The notes under the pieces were generated by a model. It was not told the DNA's origin, searched no databases, and saw only the letters and a list, made by a program, of their open reading frames with translations. Shown piece after piece: positions 8,560-15,751 of a stretch of DNA of 51,069 nt. The stretch comes from Chloroflexota bacterium (GTDB taxonomy: Bacteria; Chloroflexota; UBA11872; VXOZ01). Position 1 is the stretch's first letter; every line of letters starts with the position of its first letter. Where the stretch lies: positions 1 to 51,069 of the forward strand of contig JAAXIC010000047.1 of the NCBI GenBank assembly GCA_012270555.1, read 5' to 3'. The position numbers and the translations under genes are program-made.

Positions 8560-9786
8560 ATGTCCCCGCTGGCACAGCCCAAAGTGCGTCCGCTCATCTC
8601 AGAGTGGGTTCAGGCTAACGGCGATCTACGCCTCGCCCTGCGCGACCCCGACGAGTTGATAGAAGGGACCGTGTTCGTTACTCCTGCTCTCGCACCCGTG
8701 CTTGAGCTCTGCGACGGCACCCATTCCCTCGCCGACATTCAGGCGGCATTGACGGTTCGCTACGGCTTATCTCTGCCAACGGCCACGCTGGAATCCCTGA
8801 TTCAGCAACTCGATGACGCGCTGCTTCTGGAAAGCGATCGGGCGGAGACCGTGCGCCACGACGCCCGCGAGAGCTATAGAAGCGCGCCGTGCCGTCCCCC
8901 GGCGCTCGCCGGAGCCTCGTATCCCTCCGACCCGGATGAGCTCACGTCAATGCTCGCAGGCTTTGTCAACGCGGTTGAGCCCCCTTCAGGCCCTGACCAA
9001 TCTGCCGTGTGGGGGATTGTGAGTCCTCACATTGACTACGACCGGGGCGGACCAGTTTACGCGCGCACCTGGCAGCATGCGCAAGCAGCCGCGCGGGTGG
9101 CAGAAGTCGTTGTCATCTTCGGCACCGATCACGCGGGCAGTCCGGGGATGCTCACGCCGACGCGCCAGGACTACGCCACGCCCTGGGGCACGCTGCCCAC
9201 CGACCACGACGCCCTTGATCATTTCGAGGCGGCCTGGGGCGATGAAACTCTCTACGACGAGGAGCTCCACCATCGCAGGGAGCACTCCATCGAGCTGGCA
9301 GCCGTGTGGCTGCACTTCATGCGTGAGGGCGAGCCGGTGGCGCTGGTGCCAATCCTCTGCGGGTCCTTCCTGCCATTCACGGCAGGTGACGCCCATCCGC
9401 AAGACTGGCCCCAACTCGCAGGGAGTATCGCCGCTCTCAACGACGCCCTCGCGGGAAAACGAGTACTCGTGGTTGCCGCAGCGGACTTGGCTCATATGGG
9501 GCCGGCGTTTGGCGACCCAAAGCCACTTGAGAAATCGGAGAAAGAGGAGCTCGAAGGCTTCGACCGCGAGTTGTTGGATGCCATGTGCAAAGGCGACGCG
9601 GAAGGTTTTCTCGGGCTCTTGCAAGAGAGTAAGGACAAGCAGAAGGTGTGCGGACTTCCGCCCATCTACGCGGCGCTGCAGATGCTTGGGCCCGTTTCGG
9701 GACGAGTTCTGGACTACGTGCAGTGTCCCGCCGACGGTTTGGCGGGATCGGTGGTCTCAGTGGCGGGAGTAGCCTGGACGGACTAG
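8560..9786 (+). CDS. PqqD-like domain fused to MEMO (AmmeMemoRadiSam system protein B type)
   Basis: A 408-residue protein in two parts. Residues 1-95 resemble a PqqD-like winged-helix peptide-chaperone fold (LCDGTHSLADIQAAL, then LIQQLDDALLLE). Residues 110-408 are a MEMO domain, related to extradiol dioxygenases, with SPHIDY, GTDH, HRREHS, DLAHMG and VCGLPP. The cysteine in VCGLPP corresponds to the reactive cysteine known in human MEMO1. In many bacteria MEMO-domain genes stand with AMMECR1 and radical-SAM partners; none is seen within this window. The ATG at 8560 follows GTGAGG; a TTG three bases earlier is also possible. Biochemical role is unknown; the fusion suggests binding of a peptide or protein partner. 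Confidence 0.8.
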   Translation: MSPLAQPKVRPLISEWVQANGDLRLALRDPDELIEGTVFVTPALAPVLELCDGTHSLADIQAALTVRYGLSLPTATLESLIQQLDDALLLESDRAETVRHDARESYRSAPCRPPALAGASYPSDPDELTSMLAGFVNAVEPPSGPDQSAVWGIVSPHIDYDRGGPVYARTWQHAQAAARVAEVVVIFGTDHAGSPGMLTPTRQDYATPWGTLPTDHDALDHFEAAWGDETLYDEELHHRREHSIELAAVWLHFMREGEPVALVPILCGSFLPFTAGDAHPQDWPQLAGSIAALNDALAGKRVLVVAAADLAHMGPAFGDPKPLEKSEKEELEGFDRELLDAMCKGDAEGFLGLLQESKDKQKVCGLPPIYAALQMLGPVSGRVLDYVQCPADGLAGSVVSVAGVAWTD

Positions 9787-9877
9787 GGTCTGTTGGGACT
9801 TCGTCTATATCTTTGCTTGCTGTGGGGCGCCATTTCGAGCGCAGCCCCCAGCGCAATGACCGGCCTCCCTCTCCGTC

Positions 9878-9897
9878 ACTCCGGCGGAAGCCGGAGT
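9878..9897 (+). repeat. hairpin repeat with GGAA tetraloop, copy 2
   Basis: Arms ACTCCGGC (9878-9885) and GCCGGAGT (9890-9897) enclose GGAA, again a GNRA loop. Compared with 122-141, the second pair of the stem changes from T:A to C:G on both sides. The surrounding region 9787-10038 holds no gene. Confidence 0.7.
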
Positions 9898-10038
9898 CCA
9901 GGGATGGCGCGGGTGAAATGCCACGAAGGCGCGTGGACGGGTGCAATCCTGCGACTAAGGGTAAGATGGATTCCGTGCCTCCGTGCGGAGGCGAGCTTTT
10001 GCGAGAATGACGGAAGGTGGGCAACGCCAATTGGATGC

Positions 10039-10803
10039 CTACCGCGCCAGCCAGCCGCCGTCGATGGGCACGATTGAGCCGTGCATGAAGGCGGACTCTT
10101 CTGAGGCCAGATAGACCGCCAGCTTGCCGATTTCCTCTGCCGTCCCCCAGCGGCCAGCGGGCGTGCGCAGGCGGATTTCCGGCGCGCGGACGGGATTCTG
10201 TTGCAGCGCTTCCGTCATGTCCGTGTCGATGTAGCCGGGCGCGATGGCATTCACGTTGACGCCGTGGGGCGCCCAGTCTGTCGCCAGGGCGCGGGTGATC
10301 CCGGCCACGCCGTGTTTGCTTGCCACATACGGCGCGATGTGCACGCCGCCTTGGTACGACATGAGCGAGGCGATATTGACGATCTTGCCGTGGCCTTGTG
10401 GCACGAAATAGCGCCCCGCCGCCTGGCACAGAAAGAACACGGCATGGAGGTTTACTTGCATCACCGTATTCCAGTCTTCTTCCGTGAGCTCCAGCGCGGG
10501 CCTGCGGGAGGTGATGCCGGCGTTGTTCACCAGAATGTCGATGCGGCCGAAATGCGCTGCCGTTTGGTCTACGAGCGCATTCAAGTCGGCGACTGTTGCC
10601 GTGGCCAAGTCGGCTTGCAGTCCCAAATACCGCCGACCCGCGGCCTCCACCAGGGCTTGGGTCTCGGTGGAAGCCGAGCGCGACACACCGGCCACGTCGG
10701 CGCCCGCCTCGGCGAGCGCTTTGGCTATGCCCCGCCCGATGCCCCGGCTCGCACCCGTGACCAAAGCGACGCTGTCCTTTAGGCAAAACGCTGATGTTGT
10801 CAT
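10039..10803 (-). CDS. SDR family NAD(P)-dependent oxidoreductase
   Basis: A 254-residue classical short-chain dehydrogenase/reductase. It shows TGASRGIGRGIAKAL (nucleotide binding), NNAGI, and the catalytic YVASKHG (YxxxK), with IAPGYIDTDM in the substrate loop. The sequence resembles FabG, gluconate 5-dehydrogenase and 2-deoxygluconate dehydrogenase, which cannot be separated here. I chose the ATG at 10803, preceded by AGAGGGGA; an upstream ATG at 10851 would add 16 residues without a site. The gene is isolated, so a catabolic sugar-acid or alcohol dehydrogenase seems more likely than the fatty-acid FabG, but this is inference. Confidence 0.88.
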   Translation of the reverse strand: MTTSAFCLKDSVALVTGASRGIGRGIAKALAEAGADVAGVSRSASTETQALVEAAGRRYLGLQADLATATVADLNALVDQTAAHFGRIDILVNNAGITSRRPALELTEEDWNTVMQVNLHAVFFLCQAAGRYFVPQGHGKIVNIASLMSYQGGVHIAPYVASKHGVAGITRALATDWAPHGVNVNAIAPGYIDTDMTEALQQNPVRAPEIRLRTPAGRWGTAEEIGKLAVYLASEESAFMHGSIVPIDGGWLAR

Positions 10804-11446
10804 AGAAGTCGTTCCCCTCTCGGCCGCAACCACTTGCAGCAGGTCGCACATCCTCTTCTCGTCACTGCACTACAAGAATATACCCTAGTCGGTTTGAACA
10901 TTCCCACACACGGCAACTCGCCTGCACAAAGGACTGAAGGGGCAATTGCGCATTTGGCCCGTAGGGGCACGATATATTGTGCCCCTACACCCGTGGTTGC
11001 CTGTACTAGCACTGGAGAGATGGGAAACCCGCGTTCGGACACATAGGCGACACCTGTTTGGGTAGAAGGGTATCAGCCGTTCGGGCACACGGGCTACACG
11101 TGATCGGGAAGATTGGTCACACATTGCCCGGAAGTTGGTCCGTGCTCGTGTTGCGTTGCCCGCGGAGAGAGACGGATGGGCCTTGCTCAATTTCAAGTGC
11201 CGCAATACCCTCCCGCTTGACGTGCGGCGGTAGTCCGTGACAAAATGCCATGCGTAGAAATGCAGTTGCACGCCCACGAGGCACAGTGCGGTTGCAGTTT
11301 CTTGGCTTTACGCAGGTGCCTGCGTTACACCTTTCCCAAAACCAACACTACCCAAAGACAACTTCTAAACTGCTATTTGCTCATAGCGCTGCAAGCAGCG
11401 TTGCGCGTTTGCAAAACAGACTGTACTGCCAGCGAGGAGGCACGAA
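10804..11446. other. intergenic region between SDR gene and ileS
   Basis: No gene is supported over about 640 bases. It holds the palindrome at 10961-10988, then a stretch (about 11030-11145) whose reverse complement contains spaced repeats of the type TGTGTCCGAACG, GTGTGCCCGAACGG and CCCGATCACGTG, possibly a decayed transposon end. I looked for a T-box leader before ileS and found no TGGNACCGCG element. A short CGCTG-CAAG-CAGCG hairpin lies about 35 bases before the ileS ribosome binding site. Confidence 0.5.
10961..10988. repeat. palindromic repeat, GTAGGGGCACGATATAT family, copy 2
   Basis: A 28-base palindrome with perfect 10-base outer arms GTAGGGGCAC and GTGCCCCTAC around GATATATT. It matches the copy at 4584-4611 in length and layout. 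Its reading as a mobile miniature element or a bidirectional terminator is open; there is no T-run. Confidence 0.7.
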
Positions 11447-14400
11447 TTGGCCGGGTTCAAGGAAGTCAGTAGAGACCTCGACTTTCCCAGTATGGAGCAT
11501 CGGATTCTCAAGTTCTGGGAGGATACCGCTGCCTTCAATAAGCTTGTGGAAAAGAACAAAGACAATCCGCGCTGGTCTTTCATTGACGGCCCCATAACGG
11601 CCAATAATCCCATGGGCGTCCACCACGCATGGGGACGCACGTATAAGGACGTCTACCAGCGTTTCAAGGCCATGCAGGGCTACGCCCAGCGCTATCAAAA
11701 CGGCTTTGACTGCCAGGGTCTTTGGCTGGAAGTCGAGGTCGAACGCGACCTCGGTTTTGATTCGAAGCACGAGATCGAGGAATTTGGCCTTGATAACTTC
11801 TCGCGCGAGTGCCGCAAGCGCGTTGAGCACTTCTCCACGGTGCAGACGAACCAGTCCATCCGGCTCGGCCAGTGGATGGATTGGGACAACTCGTACTACA
11901 CCATGGACGACACCAATATCGAGCACATTTGGTACTTCCTCAAGCGCTGCCACGAGAAGGGTTGGCTCTACAAGGGCTGGCGCTCCATGCCCTGGTGCAT
12001 CCGCTGCGGCACGAGCCTCTCGCAGCATGAGCTGGTCGGCACGGACACGTACCGCGAGGTCACGCATCCGAGCATAACGCTGCGGCTGCCCGTGAAGGGC
12101 CGGGACAATGAATATTTCATGGTGTGGACCACCACGCCGTGGACGCTGGCTGCCAATACGGCACTGGCCGTGCATCCCGATCTCACGTACGTGGCCGCTG
12201 AAGCCGACGGGAACACCTACTACATGTCCAAGGGGACGTTTGAGAGCGTTGGGCGCGGCAAGCTGACCGCCGTGCGGGAGTTCAAGGGCGCCGAGCTTGT
12301 CGGCTTGGAATATGTAGGGCCGTGGCACGAGTTGCCGGCACAGCAGGGCTTTTCTACCAAGGTCGTGGGGTGGGACATTGTCGGCGAGGAAGAGGGCACC
12401 GGCATCGTGCATATCGCCCCGGGCTGCGGCGCGGAAGACTACGAGCTCTCGCAAGAGTACGGGCTGCACGTCATCGTACCTATCGACGGCGACGGCAACT
12501 ACGTCGACGGCTTCGGCTCTCTTTCGGGTCGGAATATCACCGAGACCAACGAGCCGATCTTCGCCGCTCTCGAAGAAGCCGGCATAGTCTACCGCATCGA
12601 AGACTACACCCACCGTTATCCGGTGTGCTGGCGCTGCGGCGAGGAAGTCGCCTTTCGGCTGGTGGATGAGTGGTTCATATCGGCTGAAGAAATCCGCAGC
12701 CGGATGCTGGCGGAGAATCAGACCGTCGACTGGGTGCCCGAATACGGTCGGAAGCGCATGGACGATTGGCTCATCAACATGGGCGACTGGTGCATCTCGC
12801 GCAAGCGTTTCTGGGGACTGCCGCTGCCCTTCTACCACTGTGATAGCTGCGACCACGTGACGATTGTCGGCACCGTGGCCGAACTTGAAGAGCGGGCCAC
12901 GGACGCCGCCAAGGTGCGCGCGCTGCCGGAACTCCACCGCCCGTGGATCGATGAGATCACGATTAATTGCGCAGATTGCGGCGCTGAAGCGTCGCGGATT
13001 CCCGAGGTCGGCGACTGCTGGCTCGATGCCGGCATCGTGCCGTTCTCCACGCTCGGCTACTTGGAAGGCAGCGCCGAGTGGGGAAAGTGGTACCCCGCCG
13101 ACTGGGTGAGCGAAATGCGCGAGCAGATTCGCCTCTGGTTCTACGCGCTTGCTTTCATGAGCGTGACTCTGGAAGACGTTCGCCCGTACCGCAACGTGCT
13201 GATCTACGAGAAGGTCAACGACGAGCACGGCAAGCCCATGCACAAGAGCCACGGCAATGCGATCTGGTTCGATGACGCCGTGGAGCAGATGGGCGCGGAC
13301 GTCATGCGCTGGCTCTATTGCGAAAGTAACACGCAGCAGAACCTGAACTTTGGCTACGGCGTCGCCGCGGACGTGAAGCGGCGGCTCTTGCTCTTCTGGA
13401 ACGTCTACAACTTCTTCGTCACGTATGCCCGGCTGGAGGACTTTGACCCCACCCAGGTCTCGATGCCGCTGGAAGTGCGCTCAATCCTGGACCGCTGGAT
13501 CATCGCGCTGCTCCACAAGCTCGTGCGGGACGTGACCGACGATTTGGAGCGTTTTGACGCCTACAGCGCCTCGCGACGCGTGAATAACTTCATCGAGCAG
13601 TTGTCCACGTGGTACGTGCGGCGGGGACGCCGCCGCTATTGGAAGTCCGGTCAGGACCGCGACACGCTTTCGGCGTACGTGACACTCTATGAGGTCCTGA
13701 CCACCCTGACGCGCACGATTGCGCCTGTAATGCCGTTCCTGACGGAAGAGGTGTACCAAAACCTCGTCCGGGGGGTAGACACCGGCGCGCCTGAGAGCGT
13801 CCACCACACCGAGTGGCCGCGCTACAACGTGTCGCTGATCGACGAAGAATTGCTCGCCCATATGGAGTTGACGCAGCGCATTGTCAGCCTCGGCCGTGCT
13901 GCCCGCAGCACCAGCAAGATCAAGGTGCGCCAACCCTTGCCGGAGATGCTGGTGCATGTGAAAACCGCTGACGAGCAAGCGGGACTCGAACGCTTGCAGG
14001 GGCATATCCTCAGCGAACTCAACGTCAAGTCAATTCGCTTCGTTGGGCCGGAAGAGGAACTTGTGACGTATGAACTCAAGCCGCGGTTCAAGCTGCTCGG
14101 CCCCAAGTACGGCCGGCAGGTGAAAGCCATCGCGGCGGCGTTGGGTCAGACTGATGCCCAGGCCGGCGCGCGCCTGGTGGCACAAGGTCTGCCGGTAGCG
14201 GTTAGCGTCGACGGGCAGCGGATCGAATTGCTCCCCGAGGAAGTGGACGTGCAGGCGCGCGAGCGGGCCGATTACAGTGTGGCCACCGAAGAAGGGTACT
14301 TGGTGGCGCTCCACACCGAAATCTCACCGGATCTTGAGCGGGAAGGCATGGCGCGGGAATTGATTCATCATGTCCAGAATTTGCGGCGCGCAGCGAACTT

Positions 14401-14614
14401 TGACCTCTCCGATCGCATTGTGACGTATGTGGGCGTGACCGACGGAGAGGCAGACCAAGCGAACGTGTCGGCGATGCTGGACGCTCACAGCGAGGCCGTG
14501 GCCCAGGAGACGCTTTCCATACGCGTCGAACCAACGCAGGGGCCGGATGAGGCGCATCAGGAGACCGTTGACCTCAACGGTATTTCTGTGAATCTCGGTG
14601 TGGTGCGTGCCTAG
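11447..14614 (+). CDS. ileS: isoleucyl-tRNA synthetase
   Basis: A 1055-residue class I synthetase that charges tRNA-Ile. The catalytic domain begins near residue 44; the HIGH-type site reads MGVHHAWGR at 56-64, the CP1 editing domain covers roughly 200-400 with the family-typical WTTTPWTL at about 227, and the KMSKS-type loop reads MHKSHGN from 598. Cysteine pairs CWRCG and CADCG suggest zinc sites. The C-terminal helical anticodon-binding domain follows from about 680. The start is TTG at 11447, directly preceded by GAGGAGG at ideal spacing; no in-frame ATG gives a better start. The variant signatures match the IleS type I recall from Chloroflexota and relatives, rather than the E. coli form. 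It is monocistronic or leads into the phosphatase-like gene 169 bases on. Confidence 0.95.
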   Translation: MAGFKEVSRDLDFPSMEHRILKFWEDTAAFNKLVEKNKDNPRWSFIDGPITANNPMGVHHAWGRTYKDVYQRFKAMQGYAQRYQNGFDCQGLWLEVEVERDLGFDSKHEIEEFGLDNFSRECRKRVEHFSTVQTNQSIRLGQWMDWDNSYYTMDDTNIEHIWYFLKRCHEKGWLYKGWRSMPWCIRCGTSLSQHELVGTDTYREVTHPSITLRLPVKGRDNEYFMVWTTTPWTLAANTALAVHPDLTYVAAEADGNTYYMSKGTFESVGRGKLTAVREFKGAELVGLEYVGPWHELPAQQGFSTKVVGWDIVGEEEGTGIVHIAPGCGAEDYELSQEYGLHVIVPIDGDGNYVDGFGSLSGRNITETNEPIFAALEEAGIVYRIEDYTHRYPVCWRCGEEVAFRLVDEWFISAEEIRSRMLAENQTVDWVPEYGRKRMDDWLINMGDWCISRKRFWGLPLPFYHCDSCDHVTIVGTVAELEERATDAAKVRALPELHRPWIDEITINCADCGAEASRIPEVGDCWLDAGIVPFSTLGYLEGSAEWGKWYPADWVSEMREQIRLWFYALAFMSVTLEDVRPYRNVLIYEKVNDEHGKPMHKSHGNAIWFDDAVEQMGADVMRWLYCESNTQQNLNFGYGVAADVKRRLLLFWNVYNFFVTYARLEDFDPTQVSMPLEVRSILDRWIIALLHKLVRDVTDDLERFDAYSASRRVNNFIEQLSTWYVRRGRRRYWKSGQDRDTLSAYVTLYEVLTTLTRTIAPVMPFLTEEVYQNLVRGVDTGAPESVHHTEWPRYNVSLIDEELLAHMELTQRIVSLGRAARSTSKIKVRQPLPEMLVHVKTADEQAGLERLQGHILSELNVKSIRFVGPEEELVTYELKPRFKLLGPKYGRQVKAIAAALGQTDAQAGARLVAQGLPVAVSVDGQRIELLPEEVDVQARERADYSVATEEGYLVALHTEISPDLEREGMARELIHHVQNLRRAANFDLSDRIVTYVGVTDGEADQANVSAMLDAHSEAVAQETLSIRVEPTQGPDEAHQETVDLNGISVNLGVVRA

Positions 14615-14783
14615 TTGGCATCCAGCGATGGCATGCCGCTGGAAGGGTGTTATGCAGAATTCACCGCGAGACGCGGTCAGTGGTGTCTTCAAACAAGCCG
14701 AGCGGTTGTAGGCCCAATTGTGACTAGAGCAAGAGAAAATCAGTAGGCACTTAGGATAATTCAGAGGAGAGAGGAAAGAGACA

Positions 14784-15245
14784 ATGGCTGAGAGTGCGCA
14801 GACGTTACCACGCATCTTCAAATGGTTTGGGGAAGGTCAATTCGCCGCCTCCGGCTTTCCAGAGACCGAAGAGGAATTGTGCGCAGTGGCGGCGCAAGGC
14901 ATCAAGCACATTGTCGCGGCCACGCGGCAGAATCCGGATACGGAAACGATAGAGCGGCTTGGCATGACGGTCGAGGCCTTCAACGGCGCCAGCAGCGACT
15001 TGACAACCCTCGACGCCGCGGTGGAGTCGCTGCACGCGGCTGCTCTGCGGGACGACAAAGCCCTTATTCACTGAGGCTCCGGTTTCGGCGGGGCCGGTAC
15101 GGTCCTGGCAGGGTACTTGGTGAAGTATGAAGGCTATGCGCCGGCAGACGCGGTGCAGGCGCTGCGCGACTTCCGACCGGGAGACTTGAAAGGCGGCAAT
15201 GTGGACAATTTCATCGCCGACTACGCGGAGAGTCTGAATTCATAG
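14784..15245 (+). CDS. dual-specificity phosphatase-like protein with in-frame UGA at the catalytic cysteine position
   Basis: The ATG at 14784 follows a strong GGAGAGAGGAAAG site. Ninety-six codons lead to a TGA at 15072-15074, and the same frame then stays open for 56 more codons to TAG at 15243. Across the TGA the protein reads ALIH-(TGA)-GSGFGGAGTVLAGYL, which lines up with the phosphatase signature HCxxxxxR followed by (A/T)GT. The TGA therefore takes exactly the place of the catalytic cysteine (position 97). The arginine six residues later is Gly103 (GGG), and the expected general-acid aspartate region reads FNGASSD. The downstream part (ALRDFRPGDLKGG) also matches the usual end of this family. 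Options are a decaying pseudogene, a truncated 96-residue protein, or recoding of UGA as selenocysteine. Loss of the arginine argues against an ordinary phosphatase in every case. Confidence 0.6.
15072..15074 (+). other. in-frame TGA codon replacing the phosphatase catalytic Cys codon
   Basis: TGA differs by one base from both cysteine codons. Other genes in the window use TGA as a normal stop (for example at 4025-4027 and 41438-41440), so general reassignment of UGA is excluded. Only context-dependent recoding or mutation could explain it. Confidence 0.7.
15096..15117 (+). other. possible SECIS-like hairpin downstream of the UGA
   Basis: GGTAC (15096-15100) pairs with GTACT (15113-15117), then after the bulge GGT the bases CCT (15104-15106) pair with AGG (15110-15112), leaving the apical loop GGC. 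The loop begins 33 bases after the UGA and has G in its first positions. As I recall, bacterial SECIS elements have a short G-containing loop about 16-37 bases after the UGA. A second hairpin, GGCTCCG (15075-15081) with CGGGGCC (15089-15095), starts immediately after the UGA. Coding constraint could produce either by chance. Confidence 0.25.
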
Positions 15246-15277
15246 CTAAGTTGCACGCCCAACACGAGAGAGTAAAC

Positions 15278-15308
15278 GAAGCCCGCTACTGCATGTGTAG
15301 CGGGCTTC
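15278..15308 (+). terminator. intrinsic terminator-like hairpin after the phosphatase-like gene
   Basis: A perfect 12-base stem, GAAGCCCGCTAC with GTAGCGGGCTTC, has a 7-base loop and is followed a few bases later by GGTTTT. It begins 32 bases after the second stop (15245), not after the TGA, consistent with the ancestral gene ending at 15245. Confidence 0.6.
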
Positions 15309-15365
15309 TGATTCGGTTTTCTGCCGGTCAAAGCCTTCACAATTTGCCAGAAAAGACCTCAGCTT

Positions 15366-15620
15366 CTATCTCGGAATGAACTCCAACGCTGCCAATACAC
15401 CCGCTAATGCTACGAACAACAATACAAGTTGAATCGTGACCTGGTGAAATCGCTTCTCGATCCGCAATTCAAGCGCTTGCAGTTCAGTTCTGAGATCCGC
15501 TTTCGTAACGAGTTCGCCGCGCTCTGCGCCGACTATATCAACGAGCGCCTCAGCCTGCGTCTCGTCAAAGCCCGCCCCTGTTAGAATCTTTATTGCCTTA
15601 TGGGTGTCAAGCACTGCCAT
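15366..15620 (-). CDS. small coiled-coil membrane protein (DUF1640/CCDC90-like)
   Basis: An 84-residue protein. Its N terminus (DTHKAIKILTGAGFDETQAE) and the following VTKADLRTELQALELRIEK segment resemble the bacterial DUF1640 coiled-coil family. A single C-terminal hydrophobic helix (about 62-80, LVLLFVALAGVLAALEF) should anchor it in the membrane. The start is ATG 15620 after AGAGGA; a TTG directly before it is less likely. Such small proteins are common, often near restriction or transport genes, and have no established function. Here the neighbours are glyS and the phosphatase-like gene, which give no clue. Confidence 0.7.
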   Translation of the reverse strand: MAVLDTHKAIKILTGAGFDETQAEALVDIVGAERGELVTKADLRTELQALELRIEKRFHQVTIQLVLLFVALAGVLAALEFIPR

Positions 15621-15751
15621 CAAGTGTCCTCTTTAGTCGCTGCGCTTGTGCCGCACGTGCCTTAAGTATATCACGCGCGTTGGATCTCCAAGTTGGATGT
15701 GTAGCAAGCCTCATTGCGTGTTAACAACCAGGTTAGGAAGCTAGCCGCACC

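Noticed and set aside
9437-10849. Long minus-strand frame covering the MEMO end and the SDR gene
   Set aside because: It is rich in Arg, His and Pro as expected for an out-of-frame GC-rich read, and it overlaps two well supported genes.
11150-11446. T-box leader for ileS
   Set aside because: The conserved TGGNACCGCG element and an anti-terminator arrangement were not found.
11381-13252. Very long open frame on the minus strand opposite ileS
   Set aside because: It is antisense to a clear synthetase, has no ribosome binding site or recognisable domain, and arises from high GC with few stops.
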